Made by a program: the position numbers and the translations under genes
Notes under the pieces: generated by a model
What the model was told of the DNA's origin: nothing
What the model saw: the letters and a program-made list of their open reading frames with translations, nothing else
Databases searched by the model: none
NCBI RefSeq assembly: GCF_051401765.1
Contig: NW_027480440.1
Location: 4,712,001-4,776,000 of the forward strand
Direction: 5' to 3'
DNA length: 64,000 bases
Source: Calliopsis andreniformis
Lineage: Eukaryota; Arthropoda; Insecta; Hymenoptera; Andrenidae
Shown here: positions 53,569 to 64,000 of the stretch, one piece after another
Layout of the letters: every line of letters begins with the position of its first letter
Numbering within the stretch: position 1 is the first letter of the stretch

Positions 53569-54117
53569 CTCAATCTTCAATCCTCAATCCTCAATCCTCA
53601 ATCTTCAATCCTCCATACTCAATCTTCAATCCTCAATCCTCAATCATCAATCCTCAATCCTCAATCCTCAGTCATCAATCCTCAATCTTCACTACTCAAT
53701 CCTCAATCCTCAATCCTCAATCCTCAATCCTCAATCCTCATCCCTCAAACCTCAATCCTCAACCCTCAGTCCTCATCCTCAATTCTCAATTCTCAATCCT
53801 CAATACTCAATCCTCAATCTTCAATCCTCAATAATCAATCTCCTATCCTAGATCCTCAATCCCCAATACTCTATCCTTAATCCTCAATATTCAATCCTCT
53901 ATCCACAGTCCACAATCTTCAATCCCCAAAGCTCGATAATCAATCCTCAATCCTCAGTCATCAGTCCTCAATCCTCAATCCTCAAACCTCAATCCTCAAC
54001 CCTCAGTCCTCATCCTCAATTCTCAATCCTCAATCCTCAAACCTCAATCTTCAATCCTCAATACTCAATCCTCAATCCTCAATACTCAACCATCAATCCT
54101 CAATTCTCAATACTCAA

Positions 54118-54523
54118 TAGCATATCCTGAATTCTCAGTATTCAATACTCAAACCTCAATCCTCAACCCTCAGCCCTCATCCTCCATCCTCAATCCTCAA
54201 TCCTCAATCCTCAATCCTAAATCATCAATCCTCAATCTTCAATACTCAATCCTCAATCCTCAATCCTCAATACTCGACCATCAATCCTCAATTCCCAATA
54301 CTCAATAGAATATCCAGGATTCTCAGTATTCAATACTCAAACCTCAATACTCAACCATCAGCCCTCATCCTCCATCCTCAATCCTCAATCCTAAAACCTC
54401 AATCTTCAATCCTCAATAGAATATCCTCAATTCACAGTTTTCAATAATCTATCCCCAATCTTCAATCTTCAAATCTCAATCCACAGACATCAATTCTCAT
54501 CACTCAACCCTCAACACTCAGTC
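54118..54523 (+). repeat. C-C-A module, spacing 188/111
   Basis: Markers at 54118, 54306 and 54417. The A block reads AATAATCTATCCCC where its relatives read AATAATCAATCCCC. Confidence 0.92.
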
Positions 54524-54719
54524 CTCAATCTTCAATCCTCAATCCTCAATCCTCAATCTTCAATCCTCCATACTCAATCTTCAATCCTCAATCCTCAATC
54601 ATCAATCCTCAATCCTCAATCCTCAGTCATCAATCCTCAATCTTCACTACTCAATCCTCAATCCTCAATCCTCAATCCTCAATCCTCAATCCTCATTCCT
54701 CAAACCTCAATCCTCAACC

Positions 54720-55068
54720 CTCAGTCCTCATCCTCAATTCTCAATTCTCAATCCTCAATCCTCAATCCTCAATCTTCAATCCTCAATAATCAATCTCCTA
54801 TCCTAGATCCTAAATCCCCAATACTCTATCCTTAATCCTCAATATTCAATCCTCTATCCCCAGTCCACAATCTTCAATCCCCAAAGCTCGATAATCAATC
54901 CTCAATCCTCAGTCCTCAATCGTCAATCATCAATCCACAATCTTCAATACTAAATCCTCAATCCTCAATCCTCAATCCTCAATACTCAACCATGAATCCT
55001 CAATTCTCAATACTCAATAGAATATACTGAATTCTCAGGATTCAATACTCAAAACTCAATCCTCAGCC
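54720..55068 (+). repeat. 349-bp tandem unit, copy 1
   Basis: Followed immediately by a copy at 55069. Each unit has one C landmark (55018/55367, AGGATTC subtype) and the TCCTATCCTAGATCCTAAATC word. 349 = 49x7+6, in line with the single CTCATC six-base unit. Confidence 0.92.
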
Positions 55069-55417
55069 CTCAGTCCTCATCCTCAATTCTCAATTCTCAA
55101 TCCTCAATCCTCAATCCTCAATCTTCAATCCACAATAATCAATCTCCTATCCTAGATCCTAAATCCCCAATACTCTATCCTTAATCCTCAATATTCAATC
55201 CTCTATCCCCAGTCCACAATCTTCAATCCCCAAAGCTCGATAATCAATCCTCAATCCTCAGTCCTCAATCGTCAATCATCAATCCACAATCTTCAATACT
55301 AAATCCTCAATCCTCAATCCTCAATCCTCAATACTCAACCATCAATCCTCAATTCTCAATACTCAATAGAATATACTGAATTCTCAGGATTCAATACTCA
55401 AAACTCAATCCTCAGCC
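55069..55417 (+). repeat. 349-bp tandem unit, copy 2
   Basis: Second copy. Differences include CCACAATAATC for CCTCAATAATC and ACCATCAATCC for ACCATGAATCC. It ends where CAGCCCTCATCC replaces CAGTCCTCATCC. Confidence 0.92.
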
Positions 55418-55568
55418 CTCAGCCCTCATCCTCCATCCTCAATCCTCAATCCTCAATCCTCAATTTTCAATCCTCAATACTCAATCTTCAATCCTCAATC
55501 CTCAGTGCTCATCCTCAATTCTCAATCCTCAATCCTCAAACCTCAATCTTCAATCCTCAATACTCAAT

Positions 55569-56919
55569 CTTCAATCCTTAATCCTCAATCCTCAATATTC
55601 AACACACAACCATCAACCATCAATTCTCAATACTCAACCATCAATCCTCAATTCTTAATACTCAATAGAATATCCTGTATTCTCATGATTCAATACTCAA
55701 TCCACAATATTCAATAATCAAATCTCGATCCTCAAACATCAATTCTCAACACTCAATCCTCAACACTCGGACCGCTCCCTTCAATCCTCCATCCTCAATC
55801 CTCTATCCTCATGCGTCAATCCTCAATCCTCAATCCTCAAACCTCAATCCGCAGTCCTCAAACCTCAATTCTGGATCCTCAATCCTGAATCCTCAATCTT
55901 CAGCTCTCAGACCTCAACAATCAGTTGTCAATCCTCAATCCTCAATAGAATACTCTCAATTCACAGTTTTCAATACTCAATACTCAATCTGCAATCTTCC
56001 AACCTCTATCCACAAACATCAATTCTCATCACTCAACCCTCAGCACTCAGTCCTCAATGTTCAATCCTCAATCCTCAATTCTCAATCTTCATTCCTCAAT
56101 ACTGAATCTTCAATCCTCATTACTCAATCTTCAATCCTCAATCCTCAATCCTCAATCCTCAATCCTCAATCCTCAATCATGAATCCTCAATCCTCAATCC
56201 TCAATTTTCAATCCTCAATACTCAATCTTCAATCCTCAATCCTCAGTCCGCAAACCTCAATTCTGAATCCTCAATACTGAATCCTCAATCTTCAGCTCTC
56301 AGTCCTCAACAACCAGTTGTCAATCCTCAATCCACAAAAGAATATACTCAATTCACAGTTTTCAATACTCAATACTCAATCTGCAATCTTCCAGCCTCTA
56401 TCCACAAACATCAACTCTCATCACTGAACATTCAACACTCAGTCCACAATCTACAATCCTCAATCCTCAATCATCAACCTTCAATCCTCAATACTCAATC
56501 TTCAATACTCAATCCTCAATCCTCAATCCTCAATCCTCATTCTTCAAACCTCAATACCCAATCCTCAATCTTCAATTCTCAGTCCTCCATCCTCAATTCT
56601 CAATCCCCAATCCTCAGTCCTCAGTCCTCAAACCTCAACCCTCAACCCTCAGCCCTCATCCTCAATGTTCAATCCTCAATCCTCAATTCTCAATCCTCAA
56701 TACTCAATCCTCAATCCTCAATCCTCAATCCCCAATCCTCAATCTTCAATCCTCAATCCTCAATCCTCAAGCCTCAATCCACAATCCTCAATCTTCAATC
56801 CTGAATACTCAATCTTCAATCCTCAACCCTCAATCCACAATCCTCAATCCTCAGTCCTGAATACTCAATCTTCAATACTCACTCATCAATTCTCAATCCT
56901 CAATCCTCGATCCTCAAAC
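55569..56919 (+). repeat. Direct repeat D8, copy 2
   Basis: Second copy of 50070-51420, with the B-A module at 55666 and the AAAAGAATATACTC landmark near 56338. Shows CAGACCTC for CAGTCCTC and CAACTCTC for CAATTCTC. Confidence 0.87.
55666..56052 (+). repeat. B-A module, 280-bp spacing
   Basis: B at 55666 (CCTGTATTC and CGGACCGCTCCC), A at 55946. Confidence 0.9.
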
Positions 56920-58674
56920 CTCAATCCTCAACACTCAATCCTCAATCCACAATCCTCAATACTCAATCACCAACCTTCAATCCTCAATACTCAATCTTCA
57001 ATCCTCAATCCTCAATTCTGAATCGTCAATCCTCATTCTTCAATCCTCAATACCCAATCCTCAATCCTCAATCCTCAATCCTCAACCCTCAATACTCAAT
57101 CTTCAATCCTCAATCCTCAATCCTCAATCCTCAATCCTCAATCCTCAATCCTCAGTAATCAATCCTCAACCCTCAATACACAATCGTCAATCTTCAACAC
57201 TCAATCATCAACACTCAATCCTCAATCTTCAATCCTCAATCCCCAATACTCAATCTTCAATCCTCAATCCTCAATCCTCAATCCTCAATCCTCAATCTTC
57301 AATCCTCAATACTCAATCTTCAATTCTCAATCCGCAATCCTCAATCCTCAATCTTCAATCCTCAATCCTCAATCCTCAATCTTCAATCCTCAACCGTCAG
57401 TTCTCGTACTCAATCCTCAACCCTCAATCCTCAATCCTCAATCTTCAATCATCAATACTCAATCTTCAATCCTCAATTCTCAATCCTCAATCTTCAATCC
57501 TCAATCCTCAATACTCAGCACACAACCATCAACCATCAATTCTCAATACTCAACCATCAATCCTCAATTCTCAATACTCAATAGAATATCCTGAATTCTC
57601 ATGGTTCAATACTCAATCCACAATATTCAATAATCAAATCTCAATCCTCAAACATCAATTCTCAACACTCCATCCTCAACACTCGGTCCTCTCTCTTCAA
57701 TCCTCCATCCTCAATCCTCTATCCACAAGTGTCAATCCTCAATCCTCAATCCTCAACCCCCAATCCTCAGGCCTCAAACCTCTATTCCGAATCCTCAATC
57801 CTGAATGCTCGATCTTCATCCCACAGTCCGCAACAATCAATTGTCAATCCTCAATCCTCAATAGAGTATCCTCAATTCACAGTTATCAATACTCAATCCC
57901 CAATCTTCAATCTTCAAATCTCAATCCACAGACATCAATTCTCATCACTCAATCCTCAACACTCAGTCCTCAATCTTCAATCCTCAATCCTCAATCCACC
58001 TTCTTCAATCCTCCATACTCAATCTTCAATCCTCAATCTTCAATCCTCAATCCTCAATCCTTAATCCTCAATCGTCAATCCTCAATCCCCAATCCTCAAT
58101 CTTCAATCCGCAGTCCTCAATCCTCTATCCTAGATCCTCAATCCCCAATCCTCAATCCTTAATCCTCAATTTTCAATCCTCAATCCCCAGTCCTCAATCT
58201 TCAATCCTCAATGCTCAATCCTCAATCCTCAATCCTCAGTCCTCAATCCTCAATCCTCAATCATCAATCCTCAATCCTCGACCGTCAGTCCTCGTCCTCA
58301 GTCCTCAACCCTCAGTAATCAATCCTCAAACCTCAATCCTCAACCGTCAGTCCTCGTGCTCAATCCTCAACCCTCAACCCCCAATTCTCAATACTCAATA
58401 TAATATCCTGAATTCTCATGGTTCAATGCTCAATCCCCAATCATCAATCTTCAAATCTCAATCCACAAACATCAATTCTCATCACTCAACCCTCAACACT
58501 CAGTTCTGAATCTTCAATCCTCAATCCTCAATCCTCAATCTTCAATCATCAATACTCAACCTTCAATCCTCAATCCTCAATTCTCAATCCGCAATCCTCA
58601 ATCCTCAATCGTCAATCCTCAATCCCCAATCCTCAATCTTTAATCCTCAATCCTCAATCCTCGATACTCAATCC
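56920..58674 (+). repeat. Satellite zone
   Basis: Plain and variant heptamers with one B-A pair at 57592 and a B/A hybrid landmark at 58399 that begins like B (TAATATCCTGAATTCTCATGG) in shortened form and continues like A. 58050-58260 resembles 61860-62110. CTCGTC six-base units are frequent. Confidence 0.8.
57592..57968 (+). repeat. B-A module, 270-bp spacing
   Basis: B at 57592 and A at 57862 (TAGAGTATCC). The 270-bp distance is not a multiple of seven less than 280, so a register break lies between them. Confidence 0.82.
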
Positions 58675-59755
58675 TCAACCGTCAGTCCTCGTCCTGAATC
58701 CTCAACCCTCAATCCTCAATCCTCAATCTTCAATCATCAATACTCAATCTTCAATCCTCAATTCTCAATCCTCAATCTTCAATCCTCAATCCTTAATCCT
58801 CAATCTTCAATCCTCAATCCTCAATCCTTAATCCTCAATCTTCAATCCTCAATCCCCAGTCCTCAATCCTCAATCTTCAATCCTCAATACTCAATCTTCA
58901 ATTCTCAATCCGCAATCCTCAATCCTCAATCCTCAATCCTCAATCCTCAATCTTCAATCCTCAACCGTCAGTCCTCGTACTCAATCCTCAACCCTCAATC
59001 CTCAATCCTCAATCTTCAATCATCAATACTCAATCTTCAATCCTCAATTCTCAATCCTCAATCTTCAATCCTCAATCCTCAATATTCAGCACACAACCAT
59101 CAACCATCAATCCTCAATACTCAACCATCAATCCTCAATTCTCAATACTCAATAGAATATCCTGAATTCTCATGATTCAATACTCAATCCACAATATTCA
59201 ATAATCAAAACTCAATCCTCAAACATCAATTCTCAACACTCCACCCTCAACACTCGGTCCTCTCTCTTCAATCCTCCATCGTCAATCCTCTATTAACAAG
59301 TGTCAATCCTCAATCCTCAATCCTCAACCCTCAATCCTCAGGCCACAAACCTCAATTCCGAATCCTCAATCCTGAATGCTCAATCTTCATCCCACAGTCC
59401 GCAACAATCAATTGTCAATCCTCAATCCTCAGTAGAGTATCCTCAATTCACAGTTATCAATACTCAATCCCCAATCTTCAATCTTCAAATCTCAATCCAC
59501 AGACATCAATTCTCATCACTCAATCCTCAACACTCAGTCCTCAATCCTAAATCCTCAATCATCAATCTTCAATCCTCAATACTCAGTCTTCAATCCTCAA
59601 TCCTCAATCCTCAATCCTCAATCATCAATCCTCAATCTTCAATACTCAATCCTCAATCCTCAATCCTCAATCCTCAATACTCAATCTTCAATCCTCAATC
59701 CTCAATCCTCAATCCTCAATCCTCAATCCTCAATCCTCAGTCATCAATCCTCAAT
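58675..59755 (+). repeat. Direct repeat D10, copy 1 (3492-bp offset)
   Basis: Matches 62167-63247, including a B-A module. Differences seen are very few (for example AGTAGAGTATCC at 59431 against AATAGAGTATCC at 62923, and CCCCAGTCC against CCCCAGCCC near 58855), so this is among the more recent duplications. Confidence 0.88.
59153..59539 (+). repeat. B-A module, 280-bp spacing
   Basis: B at 59153, A at 59433. Has a TCCTCTATTAACAAGTGTC stretch in place of the usual GCGTC end of B. Confidence 0.9.
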
Positions 59756-62166
59756 CCTGAATCGTCAATCCTCATTCTTCAATCCTCAATACCCAATCCT
59801 CAATCCTCAATCCTCAATCCTCAATCCTCAATACTCAGTATTCAATCCTCAATCCTCAATACTCAATCCTCAATCCTCAATCCTCAGTCATCAATCCTCA
59901 ATCCTCAATACAAAATCGTCAATCCTCAGTCCTCAATTCTCAATCCTCAATCCTCGTTCCTCAAACCTCAATCCTCAACCCTCAGTCCTCATCCTCAATT
60001 CTCAATCCTCAATCCTCAAACCTCAATCTTCAATCCTCAATTCTCAATCCTCAATCCTCAATACTCAACCATCAAACCTCAATTCTCAATACTCAATAGC
60101 ATATCCTGAATTCTCAGTATTCAATACTCAAACCTCAATCCTCAACCCTCAGCCCTCACCCTCCATCCTCAATCCTCAATCCTCAAACCTCAATATTCAA
60201 TCCTCAATACCCAATCTTTGATTCTCAGTTCTCAATCCTCAATCCTCAATCCCCAATCCTCAATCTTCAATCCTCAATCCTCAATCCTCAATCCTCAATC
60301 CTCAATTGTCTATCCTCAGTCCTCGTTCCTCAAACCTCAATCCTCAACCCTCAGTCCTCATCCTCAATTCTAAATTCTCAATCCTCAAACCTCAATCCTC
60401 AATCCTCAATACTCAATCCTCAATCTTCAACACTCAATCCTCAATCCCCAATCCTCAATCTTCAATCCTCAATCCTCAATCCTCGATACTCAATCCTCAA
60501 TCTTCAATCCTCAATACTCAATCTTCAATCCTCAATCCTAAAACCTCAAACCTTAATCCTCAATCCTCAATCCTCAATCCTCAATCCTCAATCTTCAATC
60601 GCCAATACTCAATCTTCAGTACTCAATCCTCAATCCTCAATCCTCAATCCTCAATCCTAAATCCTCAATCATCAATCTTCAATCCTCAATACTCAGTCTT
60701 CAATCCTCAATCCCCAATCCTCAATCCTCAATCCTCAATCCTCAATCATCAATCCTCAATCTTCAATACTCAATCCTCAATCCTCAATCCTCAATCCTCA
60801 ATACTCAATCTTCAATCCTCAATCCTCAATCCTCAATCCTCAATCCTCAATCCTCAGTCATCAATCCTCAATCCTCAATACTCAATCGTCAATACTCAAT
60901 CGTCAATCCTCAGTCCTCACACTCAATTCTCAATCCTCAATCCTCAATCCACAATCCTCAATCCTCAATCACCAACCTTCAATCCTCAATACTCAATCTT
61001 CAATCCTCAATCCTCAATTCTGAATCGTCAATCCTCATTCTTCAATCCTCAATACCCAATCCTCAATCCTCAATCCTCAACCCTCAATCTTCAATACTCA
61101 ATCTTCAATCCTCAATCCTCAATGCTCAGTCCTCAATCCTCAATCCTCAGTAATCAATCCTCAACCCTCAATACACAATCGTCAATCTTCAACACTCAAT
61201 CATCAACACTCAATCATCAACACTCAATCCTCTATCTTCAATCCTCAATCCCCAATACTCAATCTTCAATCCTCAATCCTCAATCCTCAATCCTCAATCC
61301 TCAATCCTCAATCTTCAATCCTCAATACTCAATCTTCAATTCTCAATCCGCAATCCTCAATCCTCAATCCTCAATCCTCACTCCTCAATCTTCAATCATC
61401 AACCGTCAGTCCTCGTACTCAATCCTCAACCCTCAATCCTCAATCCTCAATCTTCAATCATCAATACTCAATCTTCAATCCTCAATTCTCAATCCTCAAT
61501 CTTCAATCCTCAATCCTCAATATTCAGCACACAACCATCAACCATCAATTCTCAATACTCAACCATCAATCCTCAATTCTCAATACTCAATAGAATATCC
61601 TGAATTCTCATGATTCAATACTCAATCCACAATATTCAATAATCAAATCTCAATCCTCAAACATCAATTCTCAACACTCCATCCTCAACACTCGGTCCTC
61701 TCTCTTCAATCCTCCATCCTCAATCCTCTATCCACAAGTGTCAACCCTCAATCCTCAATCCTCATCCCTCAATCCTCAGGCCTCAAACCTCAATTCCGAA
61801 TCCTCAATCCTGAATGCTCAATCTTCAATCCTCCATACTCACTCTTCAATCCTCAATCTTCAATCCTCAATCCTCAATCCTCAATCCTCAATCGTCAATC
61901 CTCAATCCCCAATCCTCAATCTTCAATCCGCAGTCCTCAATCCTCAATCCTAGATCCTCAATCCCCAATCCTCAATCCTTAATCCTCAATCTCCAATCCT
62001 CAATCCCCAGTCCTCAATCTTCAATCCTCAATGCTCAATCCTCAATCCTCAATCCTCAATCCTCAGTCCTCAATCCTCAATCCTCAATCATCAATCCTCA
62101 ATCCTCAACCGTCAGTCCTCGTCCTCAGTCCTCAACCCTCAGTAATCAATCCTCAAACCTCAATCC
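59756..62166 (+). repeat. Satellite zone
   Basis: Contains a C landmark at 60097 and a B landmark at 61591 with no A at 280 bp. 60851-61640 resembles 63226-64000 (offset 2375, falling to 2354), where the ATCATCAACACTC run has one repetition fewer in the right copy. Everything else is plain or variant heptamers. Confidence 0.8.
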
Positions 62167-63247
62167 TCAACCGTCAGTCCTCGTCCTGAATCCTCAACCC
62201 TCAATCCTCAATCCTCAATCTTCAATCATCAATACTCAATCTTCAATCCTCAATTCTCAATCCTCAATCTTCAATCCTCAATCCTTAATCCTCAATCTTC
62301 AATCCTCAATCCTCAATCCTTAATCCTCAATCTTCAATCCTCAATCCCCAGCCCTCAATCCTCAATCTTCAATCCTCAATACTCAATCTTCAATTCTCAA
62401 TCCGCAATCCTCAATCCTCAATCCTCAATCCTCAATCCTCAATCTTCAATCCTCAACCGTCAGTCCTCGTACTCAATCCTCAACCCTCAATCCTCAATCC
62501 TCAATCTTCAATCATCAATACTCAATCTTCAATCCTCAATTCTCAATCCTCAATCTTCAATCCTCAATCCTCAATATTCAGCACACAACCATCAACCATC
62601 AATCCTCAATACTCAACCATCAATCCTCAATTCTCAATACTCAATAGAATATCCTGAATTCTCATGATTCAATACTCAATCCACAATATTCAATAATCAA
62701 AACTCAATCCTCAAACATCAATTCTCAACACTCCACCCTCAACACTCGGTCCTCTCTCTTCAATCCTCCATCGTCAATCCTCTATTAACAAGTGTCAATC
62801 CTCAATCCTCAATCCTCAACCCTCAATCCTCAGGCCACAAACCTCAATTCCGAATCCTCAATCCTGAATGCTCAATCTTCATCCCACAGTCCGCAACAAT
62901 CAATTGTCAATCCTCAATCCTCAATAGAGTATCCTCAATTCACAGTTATCAATACTCAATCCCCAATCTTCAATCTTCAAATCTCAATCCACAGACATCA
63001 ATTCTCATCACTCAATCCTCAACACTCAGTCCTCAATCCTAAATCCTCAATCATCAATCTTCAATCCTCAATACTCAGTCTTCAATCCTCAATCCTCAAT
63101 CCTCAATCCTCAATCATCAATCCTCAATCTTCAATACTCAATCCTCAATCCTCAATCCTCAATCCTCAATACTCAATCTTCAATCCTCAATCCTCAATCC
63201 TCAATCCTCAATCCTCAATCCTCAATCCTCAGTCATCAATCCTCAAT
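62167..63247 (+). repeat. Direct repeat D10, copy 2
   Basis: Second copy of 58675-59755. At 63247 the match switches to material like 60872 onward. Confidence 0.88.
62645..63031 (+). repeat. B-A module, 280-bp spacing
   Basis: B at 62645, A at 62925; partner of 59153-59539. Confidence 0.9.
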
Positions 63248-64000
63248 CCTCAATACTCAATCGTCAATACTCAATCGTCAATCCTCAGTCCTCACACTCA
63301 ATTCTCAATCCTCAATCCTCAATCCACAATCCTCAATCCTCAATCACCAACCTTCAATCCTCAATACTCAATCTTCAATCCACAATCCTCAATTCTGAAT
63401 CGTCAATCCTCATTCTTCAATCCTCAATACCCAACACTCAATCCTCAATCCTCAACCCTCAATCCTCAATACTCAATCTTCAATCCTCAATCCTCAATCC
63501 TCAATCCTCAATCCTCAATCCTCGGTAATCAATCCTCAATCCTCAATACACAATCGTCAATCTTCAACACTCAATCATCAACACTCAATCCTCAATCTTC
63601 AATCCTCAATCCCCAATACTCAATCTTCAATCCTCAATCCTCAATCCTCAATCCTCAATCCTCAATCTTCAATCCTCAATACTCAATCTTCAATTCTCAA
63701 TCCGCAATCCTCAATCCTCAATCCTCAATCCTCAATCCTCAATCTTCAATCCTCAACCGTCAGTCCTCGTACTCAATCCTCAACCCTCAATCCTCAATCC
63801 TCAATCTTCAATCATCGATACTCAATCTTCAATCCTCAGTTCTCAATCCTCAATCTTCAATCCTCAATCCTCAATATTCAGAACACAGCCATCAACCATC
63901 AATTCTCAATACTCAACCATCAATCCTCAATTCTCAATACTCAATAGAATATCCTGAATTCTCATGATTCAATACTCAATCCACAATATTCGATAATCAA
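63248..64000 (+). repeat. Right edge of window, inside the array
   Basis: Satellite matching 60872-61640, ending within a B landmark that begins at 63945. The array continues beyond the window. Confidence 0.85.

Larger units (their letters stand above)
53091..54788 (+). repeat. Segmental duplication D7, copy 2
   Basis: Second copy of 48345-50042, with C-C-A modules at 53163 and 54118 (again 955 bp apart). Its left end overlaps the right part of the 1354-bp repeat, so copies from different events are stitched together here. Confidence 0.87.
1..64000 (+). repeat. Heptanucleotide satellite array, unit CTCAATC
   Basis: The window is a continuous head-to-tail array of a 7-bp unit with consensus CTCAATC on the + strand. 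Position 4 (A) is the most constant, followed by T at 2 and C at 3; positions 1, 5, 6 and 7 vary most. Common variants are TTCAATC, ATCAATC, GTCAATC, CCCAATC, CACAATC, CTCAATA, CTCAATT, CTCAGTC, CTCAACC, CTCAAAC, CTGAATC and CTCATTC. The + strand is nearly devoid of G, so strand asymmetry is extreme and CpG is scarce. The orientation never reverses. No stretch of even 300 bp looks like anything other than this satellite, and both ends of the window lie inside the array. Array size and absence of genes are typical of eukaryotic satellite heterochromatin; species and chromosomal location cannot be read from the sequence. No transcription, replication or RNA signal is recognisable. Confidence 0.97.

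Noticed and set aside
60306..63967. Two open frames of 435 and 391 codons at the right end
   Set aside because: Both are satellite translations ending at the TAA/TGA introduced by chance variants in the B landmark; no coding constraint is visible.
1..64000. CRISPR array
   Set aside because: The units are 7 bp with no 20-40-bp repeat and unique spacers, and there are no associated genes.
1..64000. Telomeric repeat or telomere-like sequence
   Set aside because: The - strand unit GGATTGA (rotated TTGAGGA) has seven bases and a G-rich strand like TTTAGGG, but differs at two positions and is much more variable than telomerase products. An interstitial relic cannot be excluded but nothing supports it.
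1..64000. Bacterial short tandem repeats (heptameric repeats are known in cyanobacteria)
   Set aside because: Those tracts are short and lie between genes; a gene-free 64-kb array is not compatible with that.
1..64000. Clusters of CCAAT boxes or homeodomain sites (ATCAATC, CCCAATC variants)
   Set aside because: These words are one change from the consensus unit and are expected by chance in such an array; no promoter context exists.
1..64000. Inverted duplications or hairpins
   Set aside because: The - strand sequence motif (GATTGAG) does not appear as a run on the + strand anywhere I looked.

Overview
The whole 64-kb window is one uninterrupted satellite array. I see no protein-coding gene, RNA gene, transposon or unique sequence in it. 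The building block is a 7-bp unit, CTCAATC on the + strand (GATTGAG on the - strand), repeated head to tail from the first base to the last with frequent one-base variants (TTCAATC, ATCAATC, CTCAATA, CTCAGTC, CTCAACC, CTGAATC, CCCAATC, CACAATC, CTCATTC). The + strand is made almost entirely of C, A and T with very little G. The polarity never flips. An array of this size without genes points to constitutive heterochromatin of a eukaryote (for example pericentromeric, subtelomeric, sex-chromosome or B-chromosome). The sequence does not let me name the species, and the array runs off both ends of the window.

The array has a higher-order structure. At roughly 110 places there is a cluster of diverged units marked by a TAGAATAT/TAGCATAT-like word. 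These fall into three recurrent families, which I call A (TAGAATATC..CAATTCACAGTTTTC, about 107 bp), B (TAGAATATCCTGAATTCTCATG.., about 156 bp) and C (TAGCATATCCTGAATTCTCAGTATTC.., about 70 bp). When divided into sevens these clusters stay in heptamer register, so they are diverged satellite units and not insertions. Register slips happen mainly at six-base units (CTCATC, CTCGTC, ATCCAC). B is usually followed by A at exactly 280 bp (40 heptamers). In 45-55 kb, C, a second C and A form a module with fixed 188- and 111-bp spacing in all six copies.

A third level is segmental duplication, always in direct orientation. (1) 1-5570 recurs at 10343-15905 almost base for base, with nested 1777-bp and 1385-bp direct repeats; 15906-22814 is a patchwork of pieces also found at 0.8-10.4 kb. 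(2) 22815-30850 is a 4773-bp tandem pair, followed by a perfect-looking 601-bp tandem pair to 31799. (3) 34455-40000 is a 2852-bp tandem pair. (4) 44147-45115 is a 489-bp tandem pair. (5) 45-57 kb is the C-module zone with 4746-, 1661/1354-, 5499- and 349-bp direct repeats. (6) 58.7-63.2 kb carries a 3492-bp repeat. Several tandem period lengths are 7n-1, as expected when exchange happens in heptamer register across one six-base unit.

The many long open frames (up to 672 codons), all on the + strand, are a by-product of the repeat. The unit has no stop codon in any + frame and, because 7 is not a multiple of 3, every frame reads the same peptide Ser-Ile-Leu-Asn-Pro-Gln-Ser. The - strand has TGA once per 21 bp in every frame. 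I therefore annotate no CDS. All alignments here were made by eye; boundaries of duplications are approximate to about 10-20 bp unless stated otherwise.
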